DNA from: Verrucomicrobiota bacterium
GTDB taxonomy: Bacteria > Verrucomicrobiota > Verrucomicrobiia > Verrucomicrobiales > DEV007
Length of the DNA: 48,841 nt
Direction of reading: 5' to 3'
Assembly (NCBI GenBank): GCA_030625775.1
Contig: DAOUQC010000032.1
Coordinates: 1-48,841, forward strand
Shown: one piece after another, positions 8,657 to 17,646 of the stretch
Layout of the letters: the number at the start of each line of letters is the position of its first letter
How positions within the stretch are numbered: the stretch's first letter is position 1
Program-made: the position numbers and the translations under genes
Notes under the pieces: generated by a model
What the model was told of the DNA's origin: nothing
What the model saw: the letters and a program-made list of their open reading frames with translations, nothing else
Databases searched by the model: none

Positions 8657-9118
8657 ATGGAACTTATCCGCTTCAAACACACTCGTTTTTCTACCCGCCT
8701 GCCTGCAGATTACCTGTATTCGCCTTCACACTATTGGATGGCGAAAGACCCCGCACAGGAAGATCTATGGCGAATCGGTTTCACCAAGTTCGCCACCCGA
8801 ATGCTGGGAGAACTGGTGGAAGCGGAGTTTGAAACCAATATCGGTGCCTCCATCGAACCCGGCCAACAACTCGGCTGGGTTGAGGGATTCAAGGCTGCGT
8901 CTGATGTTTTCTGCACCATGACCGGCTCCTTCCAGGGAGGCAACCCCATCCTGGATGAAGACGCCTGTATCGTTCGCTCATCTCCTTATGAAGACGGCTG
9001 GTTATACAGTGCCCGGGGAAAACCTGAAGCCGAAGCCATGGATGTGCAGGGCTACATAGCCCTGCTCGACAAAACGATCACCAAAATGCAGGAAGACCCG
9101 CAGTACGCCGAGGAATGA
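8657..9118 (+). CDS. gcvH: Divergent GcvH-like lipoyl-domain protein
   Basis: 153 residues. The core matches glycine cleavage H protein: GFTKFATRMLGELVEAEF, then GWVEGFKAASDVF, where the Lys at about 79 aligns with the lipoyl-lysine of the usual ESVKAASD motif. SSPYEDGWLY matches the usual NSDPYGEGW. An N-terminal extension of about 20 residues and several core substitutions set it apart from canonical H proteins. No gcvT or gcvP is nearby. It may be the organism's H protein or a lipoyl carrier with another role; family assignment is firmer than function. Confidence 0.75.
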   Translation: MELIRFKHTRFSTRLPADYLYSPSHYWMAKDPAQEDLWRIGFTKFATRMLGELVEAEFETNIGASIEPGQQLGWVEGFKAASDVFCTMTGSFQGGNPILDEDACIVRSSPYEDGWLYSARGKPEAEAMDVQGYIALLDKTITKMQEDPQYAEE

Positions 9119-9129
9119 TAGAGCTATGG

Positions 9130-9148
9130 TTGCGGAACTTCTGCTCAG
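9130..9148. repeat. Direct repeat flanking fabD, copy A
   Basis: TTGCGGAACTTCTGCT (9130-9145) recurs exactly at 10089-10104, and the match extends by CAG after a one-base indel. Copy A lies just past the fabD stop codon and copy B in the last codons of the upstream methyltransferase, so fabD is bracketed by near-identical sequence of about 19-20 bp. Confidence 0.8.
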
Positions 9149-9153
9149 CTATT

Positions 9154-10089
9154 TCAGCCATTCAGTGCCTCGGCCGCTGCATCGAGTGATTCAAGATCTT
9201 CGACCTTCAATACGCTCGCCTGACGATCAATTCGCCTCATCAAACCCGCCAGCACACCGCCGGGCCCCAATTCAATAAAGTGAGTTTCTCCTTTCTCCAG
9301 AAAAACCCTCATTGATTCGCTCCACCTGACTGAACCTGTCACCTGGGCTTCCAGAGTCGCTCGAATTTCATCCTCCCCTGTCACTTCCCTTGCTTCCACG
9401 TTACAGATCACTGGCATCCCTGGAGATTGAATGGCAACACTTTTGAGCTCTCCAGCAAGTTGCACCCGGGCCGCTTCCATCATTCTGGAATGATAGGCTC
9501 CCGCCACAGTCAATACTTTGGCCAGCTTGATGCCTTTGCTTTTGGCTGCGGCTACCGCCTGCTCTATACCCTCTTCAGAACCTGACAAAACAATCTGTCC
9601 CGGAGCATTAAAATTAGCCACATCCACATCACATTCCTGTGCCAGTTCCACCACCGCTTGTTCATCCCCGCCAATCATCGCCGACATTGTTCCCCGGGTC
9701 GAATCCGTAGCCTCCTCCATGAAAAGCCCACGTTTGGCCACCAGACGCAAACCTGTTTCAAAATCAAAAGTTCCCGCTGCCGCATGAGCCGTAAACTCTC
9801 CCAAAGAAAGACCGGCGGCCCCCGCAATCTCAAGTCCCGGCAGGCGCTTTTTCAAAAGTTGCAAACACAAGAGGCCATGTACATATAAAGCGGGCTGACA
9901 GCGTGAAGTCCGGGTCAGTTCTTCAATCGGACCATCAAACATCACCTCGCCCAGGGACCATCCCAGAATCTCGTCAGCCTGTGCCACCAGATTCTCTGCA
10001 TCCCCTGATAAAGGTGCCAGATCCCTGCCCATTCCCACCGTCTGGGCCCCTTGCCCCGAAAACAATAAAACAACGCGTTGATTACTCAT
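9154..10089 (-). CDS. fabD: Malonyl-CoA:ACP transacylase
   Basis: 311 residues, normal for FabD. It transfers malonyl from CoA to acyl carrier protein for fatty acid synthesis in the cytoplasm. Visible motifs are FSGQGAQTVGMG at the N-terminus, the nucleophile elbow GLSLGE (Ser about 93) with Leu in place of the common His, the AYHSRMM motif with the second catalytic His (about 200), and ELGPGGVLAGL near the end. The start overlaps the upstream methyltransferase stop by four bases (ATGA), so the two are translationally coupled. No other fab genes are adjacent. Confidence 0.95.
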   Translation of the reverse strand: MSNQRVVLLFSGQGAQTVGMGRDLAPLSGDAENLVAQADEILGWSLGEVMFDGPIEELTRTSRCQPALYVHGLLCLQLLKKRLPGLEIAGAAGLSLGEFTAHAAAGTFDFETGLRLVAKRGLFMEEATDSTRGTMSAMIGGDEQAVVELAQECDVDVANFNAPGQIVLSGSEEGIEQAVAAAKSKGIKLAKVLTVAGAYHSRMMEAARVQLAGELKSVAIQSPGMPVICNVEAREVTGEDEIRATLEAQVTGSVRWSESMRVFLEKGETHFIELGPGGVLAGLMRRIDRQASVLKVEDLESLDAAAEALNG

Positions 10090-10976
10090 TGCGGAACTTC
10101 TGCTTCAGTTCGGCCCCGAGCGCAACTGCCTTTTTGCGCAACCAGCCATCCATAGCTGAGACAGCCCAACCGATAAGCGATCATCACCCGTGGAATCGCG
10201 AAAAACACCGCCCGGTCGTGCCGCAAACTCTGCCACATGAATTTCCGGTAAGTCGCATCACTCAACACTTTGCATATCAATCTGCCAGCAATCACTCTCC
10301 AGGTTTTTTTTACCTCAACGGTGATATCAGAGGCTTCCATTACTTGCAGAGAGACCGCTTCGAGCAAGTCCCGGTTTTCTTCCAGGCTGCTCAAACCCGT
10401 CAAGCGCCCTCCCCGGCACATCGGCTCCAAAAGATACTTCACCTGCCACGCTTGCGGGCTCTGTGCAGCCACCCAGTCAGTCAGTACCAGGCGCCCCCCT
10501 GGTTTCAACACCCTCGCAACTTCCGCCAAAACGGCTTGCCTGTCTTCCATGTGGGAAAAGGACTCGATCAATACCACCGCATCCGCGCACTCATCAGGCA
10601 AAACATTGTCCAGCCAATCACCACAAATAAAATCAGCGCTCCCCTTCTTCACCTGCTCGCCGCCGCCTTCCGCCGTCAGCTTCTCTTCCATGGATAAAGT
10701 ATAACCCAGAACCTCAGCTTTTATCTGATCAGCAAAATACCAGGCAACCCCTCCCGTGCCACAACCCACATCAATCACCCTACCTCCAACTCCTGGTTTA
10801 GCGGCCTGGACAACCCGCTCTGTCATCGAGGCAATCGCCTGATCAACCGATTCACTTCCTTTTTTCCAAAAACCGTGATGCCTGTGACTCCCCCAAACAT
10901 CTATATAAAGTCCATTCAGTCGATCATAGTGCTCCGCCACCTCCTTACCACCAATTGATGGAAGGCAGACGATCAT
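10086..10976 (-). CDS. SAM-dependent methyltransferase
   Basis: 296 residues, class I methyltransferase. Motif I is VIDVGCGTGG (about 75-84), followed by DNVLPDECADAVVLIESFSHMEDR and LKPGGRLVLTDWV. The N-terminus (EHYDRLNGLYIDVWGSHRHHGFW) resembles tocopherol or quinone-type small-molecule methyltransferases. The substrate cannot be read from the sequence. It is coupled to fabD by a 4-base overlap and follows the glycerate kinase gene by about 42 nt. Confidence 0.85.
   Translation of the reverse strand: MIVCLPSIGGKEVAEHYDRLNGLYIDVWGSHRHHGFWKKGSESVDQAIASMTERVVQAAKPGVGGRVIDVGCGTGGVAWYFADQIKAEVLGYTLSMEEKLTAEGGGEQVKKGSADFICGDWLDNVLPDECADAVVLIESFSHMEDRQAVLAEVARVLKPGGRLVLTDWVAAQSPQAWQVKYLLEPMCRGGRLTGLSSLEENRDLLEAVSLQVMEASDITVEVKKTWRVIAGRLICKVLSDATYRKFMWQSLRHDRAVFFAIPRVMIAYRLGCLSYGWLVAQKGSCARGRTEAEVPQ
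10089..10108. repeat. Direct repeat flanking fabD, copy B
   Basis: Partner of the repeat at 9130-9148. It encodes the last residues of the methyltransferase (Ala-Glu-Val-Pro-Gln) and ends at the fabD start codon. Confidence 0.8.
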
Positions 10977-11018
10977 GGCACACGCACGCGACAGCTTATA
11001 GATTAGCGGAAAGGGAAA

Positions 11019-12146
11019 TCAGCCCGCTATCCGCTTCAGTTCCTCCGCTGCATCACGAACTGCTTGTGCCAGAATCTCGGCAGCCTTGCTCATACACTGT
11101 TCAACGCTAAGGCCGCCATCCGAAAGCCCCCGACTGTAAACAAACAGCTCATTCAAATCTGCATTCTTGTCAATCTTACCGGCAAAAACAGCAACCGGCT
11201 TTCCTAACTCCTTCGCCAGGCGAGCCACTCCTACGGGAGCTTTTCCGTCCATACTCTGATCATCCAGCGACCCTTCACCGGTGATCACCAGATCAGCTTC
11301 TTCGATTTCTTTACGCAGACCAATCTCTGCCGCCACCAGTGGAAACCCTTCTTTCAATTCAGCTCCAAGAAATGCCAGGGCCCCAAACCCCAAGCCCCCC
11401 GCCGCACCTGCTCCTGATTCATTGCGGAAATCACATTCAAGATCGCGTTCAACCACATCAGCAACCTGTTTGAGTCCTTTTTCAAAGCGTTCAAAGTCTT
11501 CAGCTTTGACCCCCTTCTGCGGTCCGTAAACCCGGGTGCAACCCCGCTCGCCCAACAAAGGGTTGTTCACATCACAGGCCACTGTGATCTTTGGCAGGGC
11601 GATCACTTTGTTCCGCTCAATGCTGGAAACCGATGCCATTCCCTCCGGCAGTTCGGCAATTTCCTCACCATTTTCATCCAAAAAACGATAACCCAATTCC
11701 TGGGCCATTCCGGTTCCCGCATCATTGGTTGCACTGCCCCCGATTCCCAGAAGAATTTTTTTCACTCCTTGTTTCACCGCTTCCTTGATCAGTTCCCCTG
11801 TTCCAAAAGTAGAAGCCTTCCACGGATCCAACTCGCCCTCGTCCATCCGCCACAATCCAGACGCTTCAGCCATCTCGATCACCGCCATGTCCCGTTCCTC
11901 TCCCACCAGAGCGTAACCTCCCAAAACCGGATGCCCCATGGCGTCGGAAACAACCGCTCCCTTCCAAATCCCCCCCATGCTCGCCAGCATCGAACGAGCC
12001 ATACCGTCTCCTCCATCGGCCACCGGTAGAATCCGGATTTCAGCATCTCCCCCGGGACTTTCTTCCAAACCATCTCGAATCGCCTCACAAGCTTCGCGTG
12101 CGGTTAACGATCCTTTAAACTTATCTGCAGCTACCAAAATTTTCAT
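11019..12146 (-). CDS. glxK: Glycerate kinase (type I, GarK/GlxK family)
   Basis: 375 residues, the usual length. It phosphorylates glycerate with ATP. The family features are MKILVAADKFKGSLTA at the N-terminus, LPVADGGDGMARSML, GIGGSATNDAGTGMAQELG (about 136-154), and DLVITGEGSLDDQSM. It is probably the first gene of a glycerate kinase-methyltransferase-fabD transcript, with 95 nt between its start and the parvulin stop. The position of phosphorylation (2- or 3-) is not decided by sequence alone. Confidence 0.93.
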   Translation of the reverse strand: MKILVAADKFKGSLTAREACEAIRDGLEESPGGDAEIRILPVADGGDGMARSMLASMGGIWKGAVVSDAMGHPVLGGYALVGEERDMAVIEMAEASGLWRMDEGELDPWKASTFGTGELIKEAVKQGVKKILLGIGGSATNDAGTGMAQELGYRFLDENGEEIAELPEGMASVSSIERNKVIALPKITVACDVNNPLLGERGCTRVYGPQKGVKAEDFERFEKGLKQVADVVERDLECDFRNESGAGAAGGLGFGALAFLGAELKEGFPLVAAEIGLRKEIEEADLVITGEGSLDDQSMDGKAPVGVARLAKELGKPVAVFAGKIDKNADLNELFVYSRGLSDGGLSVEQCMSKAAEILAQAVRDAAEELKRIAG

Positions 12147-12241
12147 GTTCTATACACTGTTCCATTTATTCAAAATGTCCACCCATGCCAACGCTTTTTG
12201 ACCAGGAAATACCCCGCTAAATAAATACGCCAACCGCGAGC

Positions 12242-13126
12242 TCAAGCCTCCTCCTCGATTTCTTCCTCCAGCTCCTCAATCGTCGCTTTGCTTTTCAAGC
12301 CCTCGATCAAATCCGACATCAGTTGTTCACGCCGATCCAACAGGAATTGCTCCATCAGTGAGTCACTTATCTCTTCCATCGGGATGGGCTTGGACGGCTT
12401 CCCTCCCGTGCGGTGCAGAACATGATAACCAAACTGGGTATTGATCACCGGACTGGTTTCACCGTCGCGCATTGAAAATGCAATGTTCTCAAGTTCATTC
12501 ATCAAGTCGCCCCTTTTGAAAAATCCCAGCTCCACCGAGTCTTCCTCCTTCTGCAAAAAAGGCGCTGCAATCTCAGCAAAATCAGCACCATCCAGAACTT
12601 TGCCACGAGCCTCCTTCAGATCGGCAAAAGCTTTTTCAGCAGCCGCCTCGTCCTGTGGTTCCAGAAAAATATGCGAAGCGCTCACCTCCTCGGGACTCAT
12701 ATAAGCGTCGATGTTTTTTTCGTAAAATTGCTTAAGATCGGCTTCATCCGGTTCAGAATCCTCACCGATTTCAGCATCCACCAGGCGATCGACACTGATC
12801 GACATCGCCACCTTTTTCGCAATCCCCGAATCATCTCCTTTTTCAAGTCCGGTATTTTCGTAAAACTGCTCTTCCCCTCCGTGCTGCTCTTTCAGTTCCT
12901 CAAGTTTACCCGCTATCGCTTCTTCGCTCACTTCCCCGAAACGGGTGATCGACTCCTGGTTCAACAAGGTCCGGTTGAGTAAATTTTCCCTGGCCAACTC
13001 ACTGAATTCGGGGTCACGATCACAACACACCACTTCGCCCAGATTCTGATAGTGAGTCTTGATCGCTTCGAACTCCTCGTAAAGGTCCTCGTCACTGATC
13101 GTTTCCTGATTGATTGTCAAAGCCAT
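12242..13126 (-). CDS. Parvulin-type peptidyl-prolyl isomerase (PpiC domain)
   Basis: 294 residues from the ATG at 13126, which has a good Shine-Dalgarno sequence (GAGGGT); an upstream start at 13168 would add 14 residues. The N-terminal half is a charged helical domain. The PpiC rotamase domain lies at about 150-255 (VSASHIFLEP, ADFAEIAAPF, LGFFKRGDL, FGYHVLHRTGG). There is no signal peptide, so it is predicted to be cytoplasmic, as in NifM-like parvulins. The end is very acidic (EELEEEIEEEA). It follows sufD by 86 nt and may be co-transcribed with the suf genes. Confidence 0.88.
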   Translation of the reverse strand: MALTINQETISDEDLYEEFEAIKTHYQNLGEVVCCDRDPEFSELARENLLNRTLLNQESITRFGEVSEEAIAGKLEELKEQHGGEEQFYENTGLEKGDDSGIAKKVAMSISVDRLVDAEIGEDSEPDEADLKQFYEKNIDAYMSPEEVSASHIFLEPQDEAAAEKAFADLKEARGKVLDGADFAEIAAPFLQKEEDSVELGFFKRGDLMNELENIAFSMRDGETSPVINTQFGYHVLHRTGGKPSKPIPMEEISDSLMEQFLLDRREQLMSDLIEGLKSKATIEELEEEIEEEA

Positions 13127-13212
13127 AGCGCACCCTCGACTCTGCCCCACCACCTTGTCAAAAATCAATTACAGGGAGCTGCAAAAGAAATCAACCTCCG
13201 CCTCTGCCCCCT

Positions 13213-14571
13213 CTAATCCACCATCGCCAGAAACGCTGCTTCCAGCTCACCATTGAGCACTTCCTTGATCGCCTCATCATCCAGACGCTCGATCACATCG
13301 TGGAGAAAACCAAAACTGACGAGTTTCCTCGCCGCTTGCTCGGGGATCCCCCGGGCGGCACAATAAAACAACTGCTCAGGATCAATCGGACCTGCTGTCG
13401 ATCCATGGCTGCAACGCACCTGGTCGGCGTCAATCTGCAGGCCCGGCATCGAGTTTGCCTCTACATCCTCACTGCCCATCAAATTGCGGCACGTCTGAAA
13501 GGCGTCGGTGTGATGCGCCCCTTTTTCCACCACAATCAAACCATCAAAAATAGTTCGGGCTTTGTCATACAAGGCATTTTTATAAAACAAATCGCTCTCA
13601 GTGTGCTCCACTTCATGCAACTGCAAAGTCCGTTGATCAATCTCATCCTCCCCGGTAGCCAGATTCAAAGCAAGCATGTCACTGCGAGCTCCCGCCCCCA
13701 GCATCCTACTGACATTTTCATTGCGAACCCAGGCCGCCCCCAGATTGATCAAAGCCGTTTTCACCGCCGCACCCGCACCTACTTTAGTGCTGCCGATCTG
13801 AACCTGACGGCCAGAAGAATTCAAACGCTGCAAAGCCACATAGTTCACCCGGGAGTTTTCTCCCGCCACAATGTCTGTCATTCCCAAAGACAAGGCCGCC
13901 GCCCCCTCATCAGATGATTGGTAATAATCCAACACCGAAACTTCTGCCCCCTCTCCGGTAACGATCAAGGTGTGCGGCAGGATCACCCGTCCCTTGCCGC
14001 CGAGCCAATGAAACACCTTGATCGGCCCCTCCACCTTCACCCCGTCCGGCACATAAACAAACACCCCGCTCAAGCTACCCGCCCCGTGTAAAGCCGCAAA
14101 CTTCTTCCCTCCCAACTGGGCCTCTTCCTGCATGAAAAATTCACGCACTTTGTCACCATGCTGAAGCAAAGCTTCTTCCATCGGCAGGCAGATCACCCCG
14201 TCGGGCAAATCACCCGTCTCCAGGGACAACAGCTCATTGTTGGCAAAAACCACTGCTGCCGAACTTTTCTCCCCTGCTCTGGATCGCGCAAGCAACTCTT
14301 GAGCCTGCCCGGCATCCAAGGCCGAAGCCAGTTGCAAAGCATTGAAGTTTAACCTCTTCAAATTTGAAAACCTCCAGGCTTCGTCCCTGCGACCAGGTTT
14401 TGCCAATCCTTTGAAAACCTTCCAGGATTCATCTTGAAAGGTCCGGTACCATTCAGGCAAGTCCCCTGCTGATGTTTCCTCTTTTCGCAAAGGAGCGTCC
14501 GCCCAGGAAGATTCAACTTTACCCAGTTCGTCACTCACAATTTTTTCCAACTCTGCTATCGCTTCTGCCAT
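13213..14571 (-). CDS. sufD: Fe-S cluster assembly protein SufD
   Basis: 452 residues. SufD pairs with SufB and SufC to form the SufBC2D scaffold for iron-sulfur cluster assembly. The beta-helix core shows ILPHTLIVTGEGAEVSVLDYYQ, followed by SRMLGAGARSDML and the conserved QVRCSHGSTAGPID (about 380-394), with the His that SufD contributes at the SufB-SufD interface, then the C-terminal LFYCAARGI. It lies 65 nt after sufB in the order fur, sufC, sufB, sufD. Confidence 0.95.
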   Translation of the reverse strand: MAEAIAELEKIVSDELGKVESSWADAPLRKEETSAGDLPEWYRTFQDESWKVFKGLAKPGRRDEAWRFSNLKRLNFNALQLASALDAGQAQELLARSRAGEKSSAAVVFANNELLSLETGDLPDGVICLPMEEALLQHGDKVREFFMQEEAQLGGKKFAALHGAGSLSGVFVYVPDGVKVEGPIKVFHWLGGKGRVILPHTLIVTGEGAEVSVLDYYQSSDEGAAALSLGMTDIVAGENSRVNYVALQRLNSSGRQVQIGSTKVGAGAAVKTALINLGAAWVRNENVSRMLGAGARSDMLALNLATGEDEIDQRTLQLHEVEHTESDLFYKNALYDKARTIFDGLIVVEKGAHHTDAFQTCRNLMGSEDVEANSMPGLQIDADQVRCSHGSTAGPIDPEQLFYCAARGIPEQAARKLVSFGFLHDVIERLDDEAIKEVLNGELEAAFLAMVD

Positions 14572-14636
14572 GACCTCTAATCCTTATCCAAATCAAAAAA
14601 ATCCAATATTCCCAAGCAAGTGTTTCCCCGCTTCAA

Positions 14637-16055
14637 TCAGCCCACGCTGTTTTCCATTTCCAGATCGATCAAACGTTTCAGTTCAACGCTGTATTCCATC
14701 GGAAATTCACGCACCAGATCATTCACAAAACCATTCACGCTCAGGCTCATCGCCTCGGCTTCATTCAGACCGCGTTGTTTCATATAGAAAATTTGTTCCT
14801 CACTCACCTGGCTCACACTCGCTTCGTGCTGGGTCACATGCTGGTTGCCCTTCACCGTGATCGCAGGATAAGTATCCGTCCGACTGTTGGCGTTGATTAA
14901 CAAAGCATCACATTCGGTATTATTGCGACAACCCTTCAAGTGTTTTGGTATGTGAACCATACCGCGATAGGTGGATCGCCCCGTGCCCACCGAAATCGAT
15001 TTTGAAATCACATTGGAAGTCGTTTCATCCGCCGCGTGAATCATCTTCGCCCCAGTGTCCTGATGCTGGCCGTCATTGGCCAGGGCAATCGAAATCACTT
15101 CCCCGCGCGCCTTGCGCCCCTTCAATACCACGCCCGGATATTTCATCGTCAACCGCGAGCCAATATTGCAGTCGATCCAGCGCACCTCTGCGTTTTCATA
15201 GGCCACCGCTCGCTTGGTCACCAGATTAAATACATTTGCGCTCCAGTTCTGGACTGTGATGTATTGAATTTTGGCGTTCGGCATGGCAACCAATTCCACC
15301 ACCGCACTGTGCAGCGTAGCCGTTTCAAACTTCGGTGCCGTGCAACCCTCCATGTAAGTCACCTCCGCCCCTTCATCGACGATGATCAGAGTGCGCTCGA
15401 ACTGACCAAAATTTTCCGCATTGATGCGGAAATAAGCCTGCAAAGGGTGTTTCACCTTCACCCCGGGCGGCACATAAATGAAACTACCGCCGGAGAACAC
15501 CGCACTGTTCAAAGCCGAATATTTGTTGTCACCGGTCGGAATCACTTTGCCAAACCATTTGCGGAAGATCTCTGGATGCTCCCTCAGACCCTCGGTCGAG
15601 TTAACAAAAATCACCCCCTCTTTCTCCAGCTCCACCTTCACATTGGAATAGGCCGCTTCGCTATCAAATTGAGCCTCGACTCCAGCGAGGAATTTGCGCT
15701 CCTTCTCCGGAATGCCCAAACGCTCAAAAGTCTCCTTCACATCGTCAGGCACCTCGTCCCAGCTGCGGGTAGGCTGCTGGCCTTTGGCCAGGTAATAACG
15801 AATATCATTGAAGATTATATTCTCCAGATCCTTACTAGCCCAATGAGTTGGAAGTGGTTTACCCTCAAATATTTTCAGAGCTTTTTTACGGAAATCCAAT
15901 ATCCACTTTTCTTCCTTTTTGACCCCCGAAATATACTCTACCGTCTTTTCAGAAAGACCGGTTCCGGCATCATAGGCATAGTCCTCGGGAAAACTGAAAT
16001 CCCCCACATCCTGATTAATATTTACCGCTTCGGCTGTTGCTGTGTCCTGATTCAT
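14637..16055 (-). CDS. sufB: Fe-S cluster assembly protein SufB
   Basis: 472 residues, typical of SufB. Visible are the N-terminal [15 protein letters not shown], the central [41 protein letters not shown], and the cluster-assembly Cys region [12 protein letters not shown] (about 385). The C-terminus is [16 protein letters not shown]. It is the scaffold on which clusters form with SufC and SufD. A 42-nt gap separates it from sufC. Confidence 0.96.
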   Translation of the reverse strand: MNQDTATAEAVNINQDVGDFSFPEDYAYDAGTGLSEKTVEYISGVKKEEKWILDFRKKALKIFEGKPLPTHWASKDLENIIFNDIRYYLAKGQQPTRSWDEVPDDVKETFERLGIPEKERKFLAGVEAQFDSEAAYSNVKVELEKEGVIFVNSTEGLREHPEIFRKWFGKVIPTGDNKYSALNSAVFSGGSFIYVPPGVKVKHPLQAYFRINAENFGQFERTLIIVDEGAEVTYMEGCTAPKFETATLHSAVVELVAMPNAKIQYITVQNWSANVFNLVTKRAVAYENAEVRWIDCNIGSRLTMKYPGVVLKGRKARGEVISIALANDGQHQDTGAKMIHAADETTSNVISKSISVGTGRSTYRGMVHIPKHLKGCRNNTECDALLINANSRTDTYPAITVKGNQHVTQHEASVSQVSEEQIFYMKQRGLNEAEAMSLSVNGFVNDLVREFPMEYSVELKRLIDLEMENSVG

Positions 16056-16097
16056 GGTATTAACCTTTCTTAAAAAAATATATCAGTTCTCAAAAAC

Positions 16098-16874
16098 TTA
16101 CGCCTCTACCGCGACCTCCTTATCCGCGAACTCTTGGATCACCCAATCGTATCCCTTCTCTTCCAACTCCAGTGCCAGATCCTTACCTCCGGTTTTGATG
16201 ATTTTCCCTTTATACAACACATGCACTACGTCCGGCACAATGTAGTCGAGCAAACGCTGGTAGTGAGTGATCACTAGAAAACCCCGCTGCGGAGAACGCA
16301 TCGCATTCACCCCCGCGGCCACAATCTTCAGCGCATCGATGTCCAGACCACTGTCGGTTTCATCCAGCACGGCATATTTGGGCTCCAGCATCATCATCTG
16401 GAGAATCTCCAAACGTTTTTTCTCTCCACCGGAAAAACCTTCATTCACCGAACGACCGGTGAACGACCGATCAATCTTCAGCTCATCCATTTTACCATAC
16501 ATCTCCTTGTAAAAAGCCACCGCATCCAGCTCATCCCCCTTGCCCAAACGCGCCTGGCGCGCCGCACGGATGAAATTGGCAATGCTCACCCCCGGAATTT
16601 CGTGCGGGTACTGGAAAGCCAGGAAAAAACCCGCCCGTGAGCGCTCGTCGATTTCCATCGCCAGCAAATCCTCACCATCCATACTGGCTTCGCCTGAAAT
16701 CACCTCATAATCCTCATGCCCCGCCAATACCTTGGCCAAAGTGCTTTTGCCCGAGCCATTCGGCCCCATGATCGCATGCACTTCGCCCTGGGGAACTTCA
16801 AGGTTCAATCCCTTGAGAATTTCCTGACCTGCCACACTGGCTTTCAAATTCTTGATCGATAATACCTGACTCAT
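16098..16874 (-). CDS. sufC: Fe-S cluster assembly ATPase SufC
   Basis: 258 residues of a cytoplasmic ABC-type ATPase. Walker A is GPNGSGKST (about 38-46), the signature is [11 protein letters not shown], Walker B is [12 protein letters not shown] with Glu following Asp as in SufC, and the H-loop is VITHYQRLL. It powers conformational change in SufBC2D. It is the first suf gene and follows fur by 42 nt. Confidence 0.96.
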   Translation of the reverse strand: MSQVLSIKNLKASVAGQEILKGLNLEVPQGEVHAIMGPNGSGKSTLAKVLAGHEDYEVISGEASMDGEDLLAMEIDERSRAGFFLAFQYPHEIPGVSIANFIRAARQARLGKGDELDAVAFYKEMYGKMDELKIDRSFTGRSVNEGFSGGEKKRLEILQMMMLEPKYAVLDETDSGLDIDALKIVAAGVNAMRSPQRGFLVITHYQRLLDYIVPDVVHVLYKGKIIKTGGKDLALELEEKGYDWVIQEFADKEVAVEA

Positions 16875-16916
16875 CTTGTTGTTTTTCTTTGTATCTAAAA
16901 TCCAAAATCTGCTGCT

Positions 16917-17393
16917 TTACACTTGTTCTTCCATTTTGCCACTCCTTTTGTCTCCTCCGTTGCATTCCGCACAAAGCCCTTTCATTGCCACCTCCAAATG
17001 ATCAATACGGGAACCCTCCGGCAAAGCCCACACCGACTCCACCTCTTCATTGCACTTGAGCCCTATATCGTAAACCTTCTCGCACTTCACACAGACAAAA
17101 TGGGCATGTTCAGCCAGATTCGGGCAATAGCGCGAAGCATCCCGTCCCACGTTCACCTGTTTGACCAGTCCCGCCGCGCTCAACGTTTCCAGGCAATTAT
17201 AAACCGTCGCCAGGGAAATACTCGACATGCGGGCCTTCGAGCGGATGAAAACCTCGGTTGCCGTCGGGTGATCCCGCTCATCCAACAGCACATCATAAAC
17301 CAGCTTGCGTTGCCTGGTCATACGCAAACCTCCCAGCGCACCACCCGCTGATTTGCTTTTTGCCGTAATATCCTGTCGAAGTTTTGATACCAT
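16917..17393 (-). CDS. Fur/PerR-family transcriptional regulator
   Basis: 158 residues. The winged-helix DNA-binding domain is at about 20-90 (MTRQRKLVYDVL, ATVYNCLETLSAAGLV). The dimerisation/metal domain has HAHFVCVKCEKVYD and GLCAEC, two CxxC pairs that form the structural zinc site of Fur/PerR proteins. It is probably the first gene of the suf operon, so metal or peroxide control of Fe-S assembly, with autoregulation, is likely. Sequence alone does not separate Fur from PerR. A later in-frame ATG (residue 25) is a possible shorter start. Confidence 0.9.
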   Translation of the reverse strand: MVSKLRQDITAKSKSAGGALGGLRMTRQRKLVYDVLLDERDHPTATEVFIRSKARMSSISLATVYNCLETLSAAGLVKQVNVGRDASRYCPNLAEHAHFVCVKCEKVYDIGLKCNEEVESVWALPEGSRIDHLEVAMKGLCAECNGGDKRSGKMEEQV

Positions 17394-17416
17394 TTCCGAG
17401 ACAACTTCACCTCACC

Positions 17417-17455
17417 TCTAATTGATATCAAGAATTATTCTAAATAAAGATTAGA
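17417..17455 (-). promoter_or_regulatory. AT-rich palindromes upstream of fur-suf (candidate operator)
   Basis: In the 62 nt before the Fur-family gene there are two palindromes: TTGATATCAA (17422-17431, perfect) and TTATT-CTA-AATAA (17435-17447), bracketed by TCTAAT (17417-17422) and ATTAGA (17450-17455). AT-rich inverted repeats of this kind are what Fur/PerR proteins bind, but the match to either consensus is loose. Confidence 0.45.
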
Positions 17456-17646
17456 AGATTGCCGATACTGGACAGAAGTGGGTCAAAACTCCGATTCTGT
17501 CGTCCTCCCCGCCCACGCAATGGCATTGCGTGTATACATCATCATCCCTTCCACGTAACGCGCTGAAATGCATACGGCTTCATCCGCCTATCAAATAAAT
17601 TTATATGCTTGTCCCGCTCTTTTCACCCTGCTTAAATTGATCAGCT
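17456..17646. other. Intergenic region with a 19-nt palindrome
   Basis: This stretch between the fur and SHD1-like genes holds no credible gene. It carries CACGCAATG-G-CATTGCGTG (17514-17532), a perfect 9-1-9 palindrome, followed at once by GTATAC. A single-base centre is better suited to protein binding than to an RNA hairpin. It lies 121 nt before the divergent Fur gene and about 420 nt before the plus-strand gene. Confidence 0.6.

Noticed and set aside
9800-9820. FabD nucleophile motif GLSLGE with Leu in place of His
   Set aside because: Leu at this position is common in FabD of several phyla; the catalytic Ser and the second His are kept.
15036-16073. Plus-strand open frame of 345 codons opposite sufB
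   Set aside because: Antisense shadow of SufB; no signal, domain or start-site support.
17489-17501. 13-base sequence CTCCGATTCTGTC also present at 6-18
   Set aside because: In a window of this size many 13-mers repeat by chance, and nothing else is shared around the two sites.
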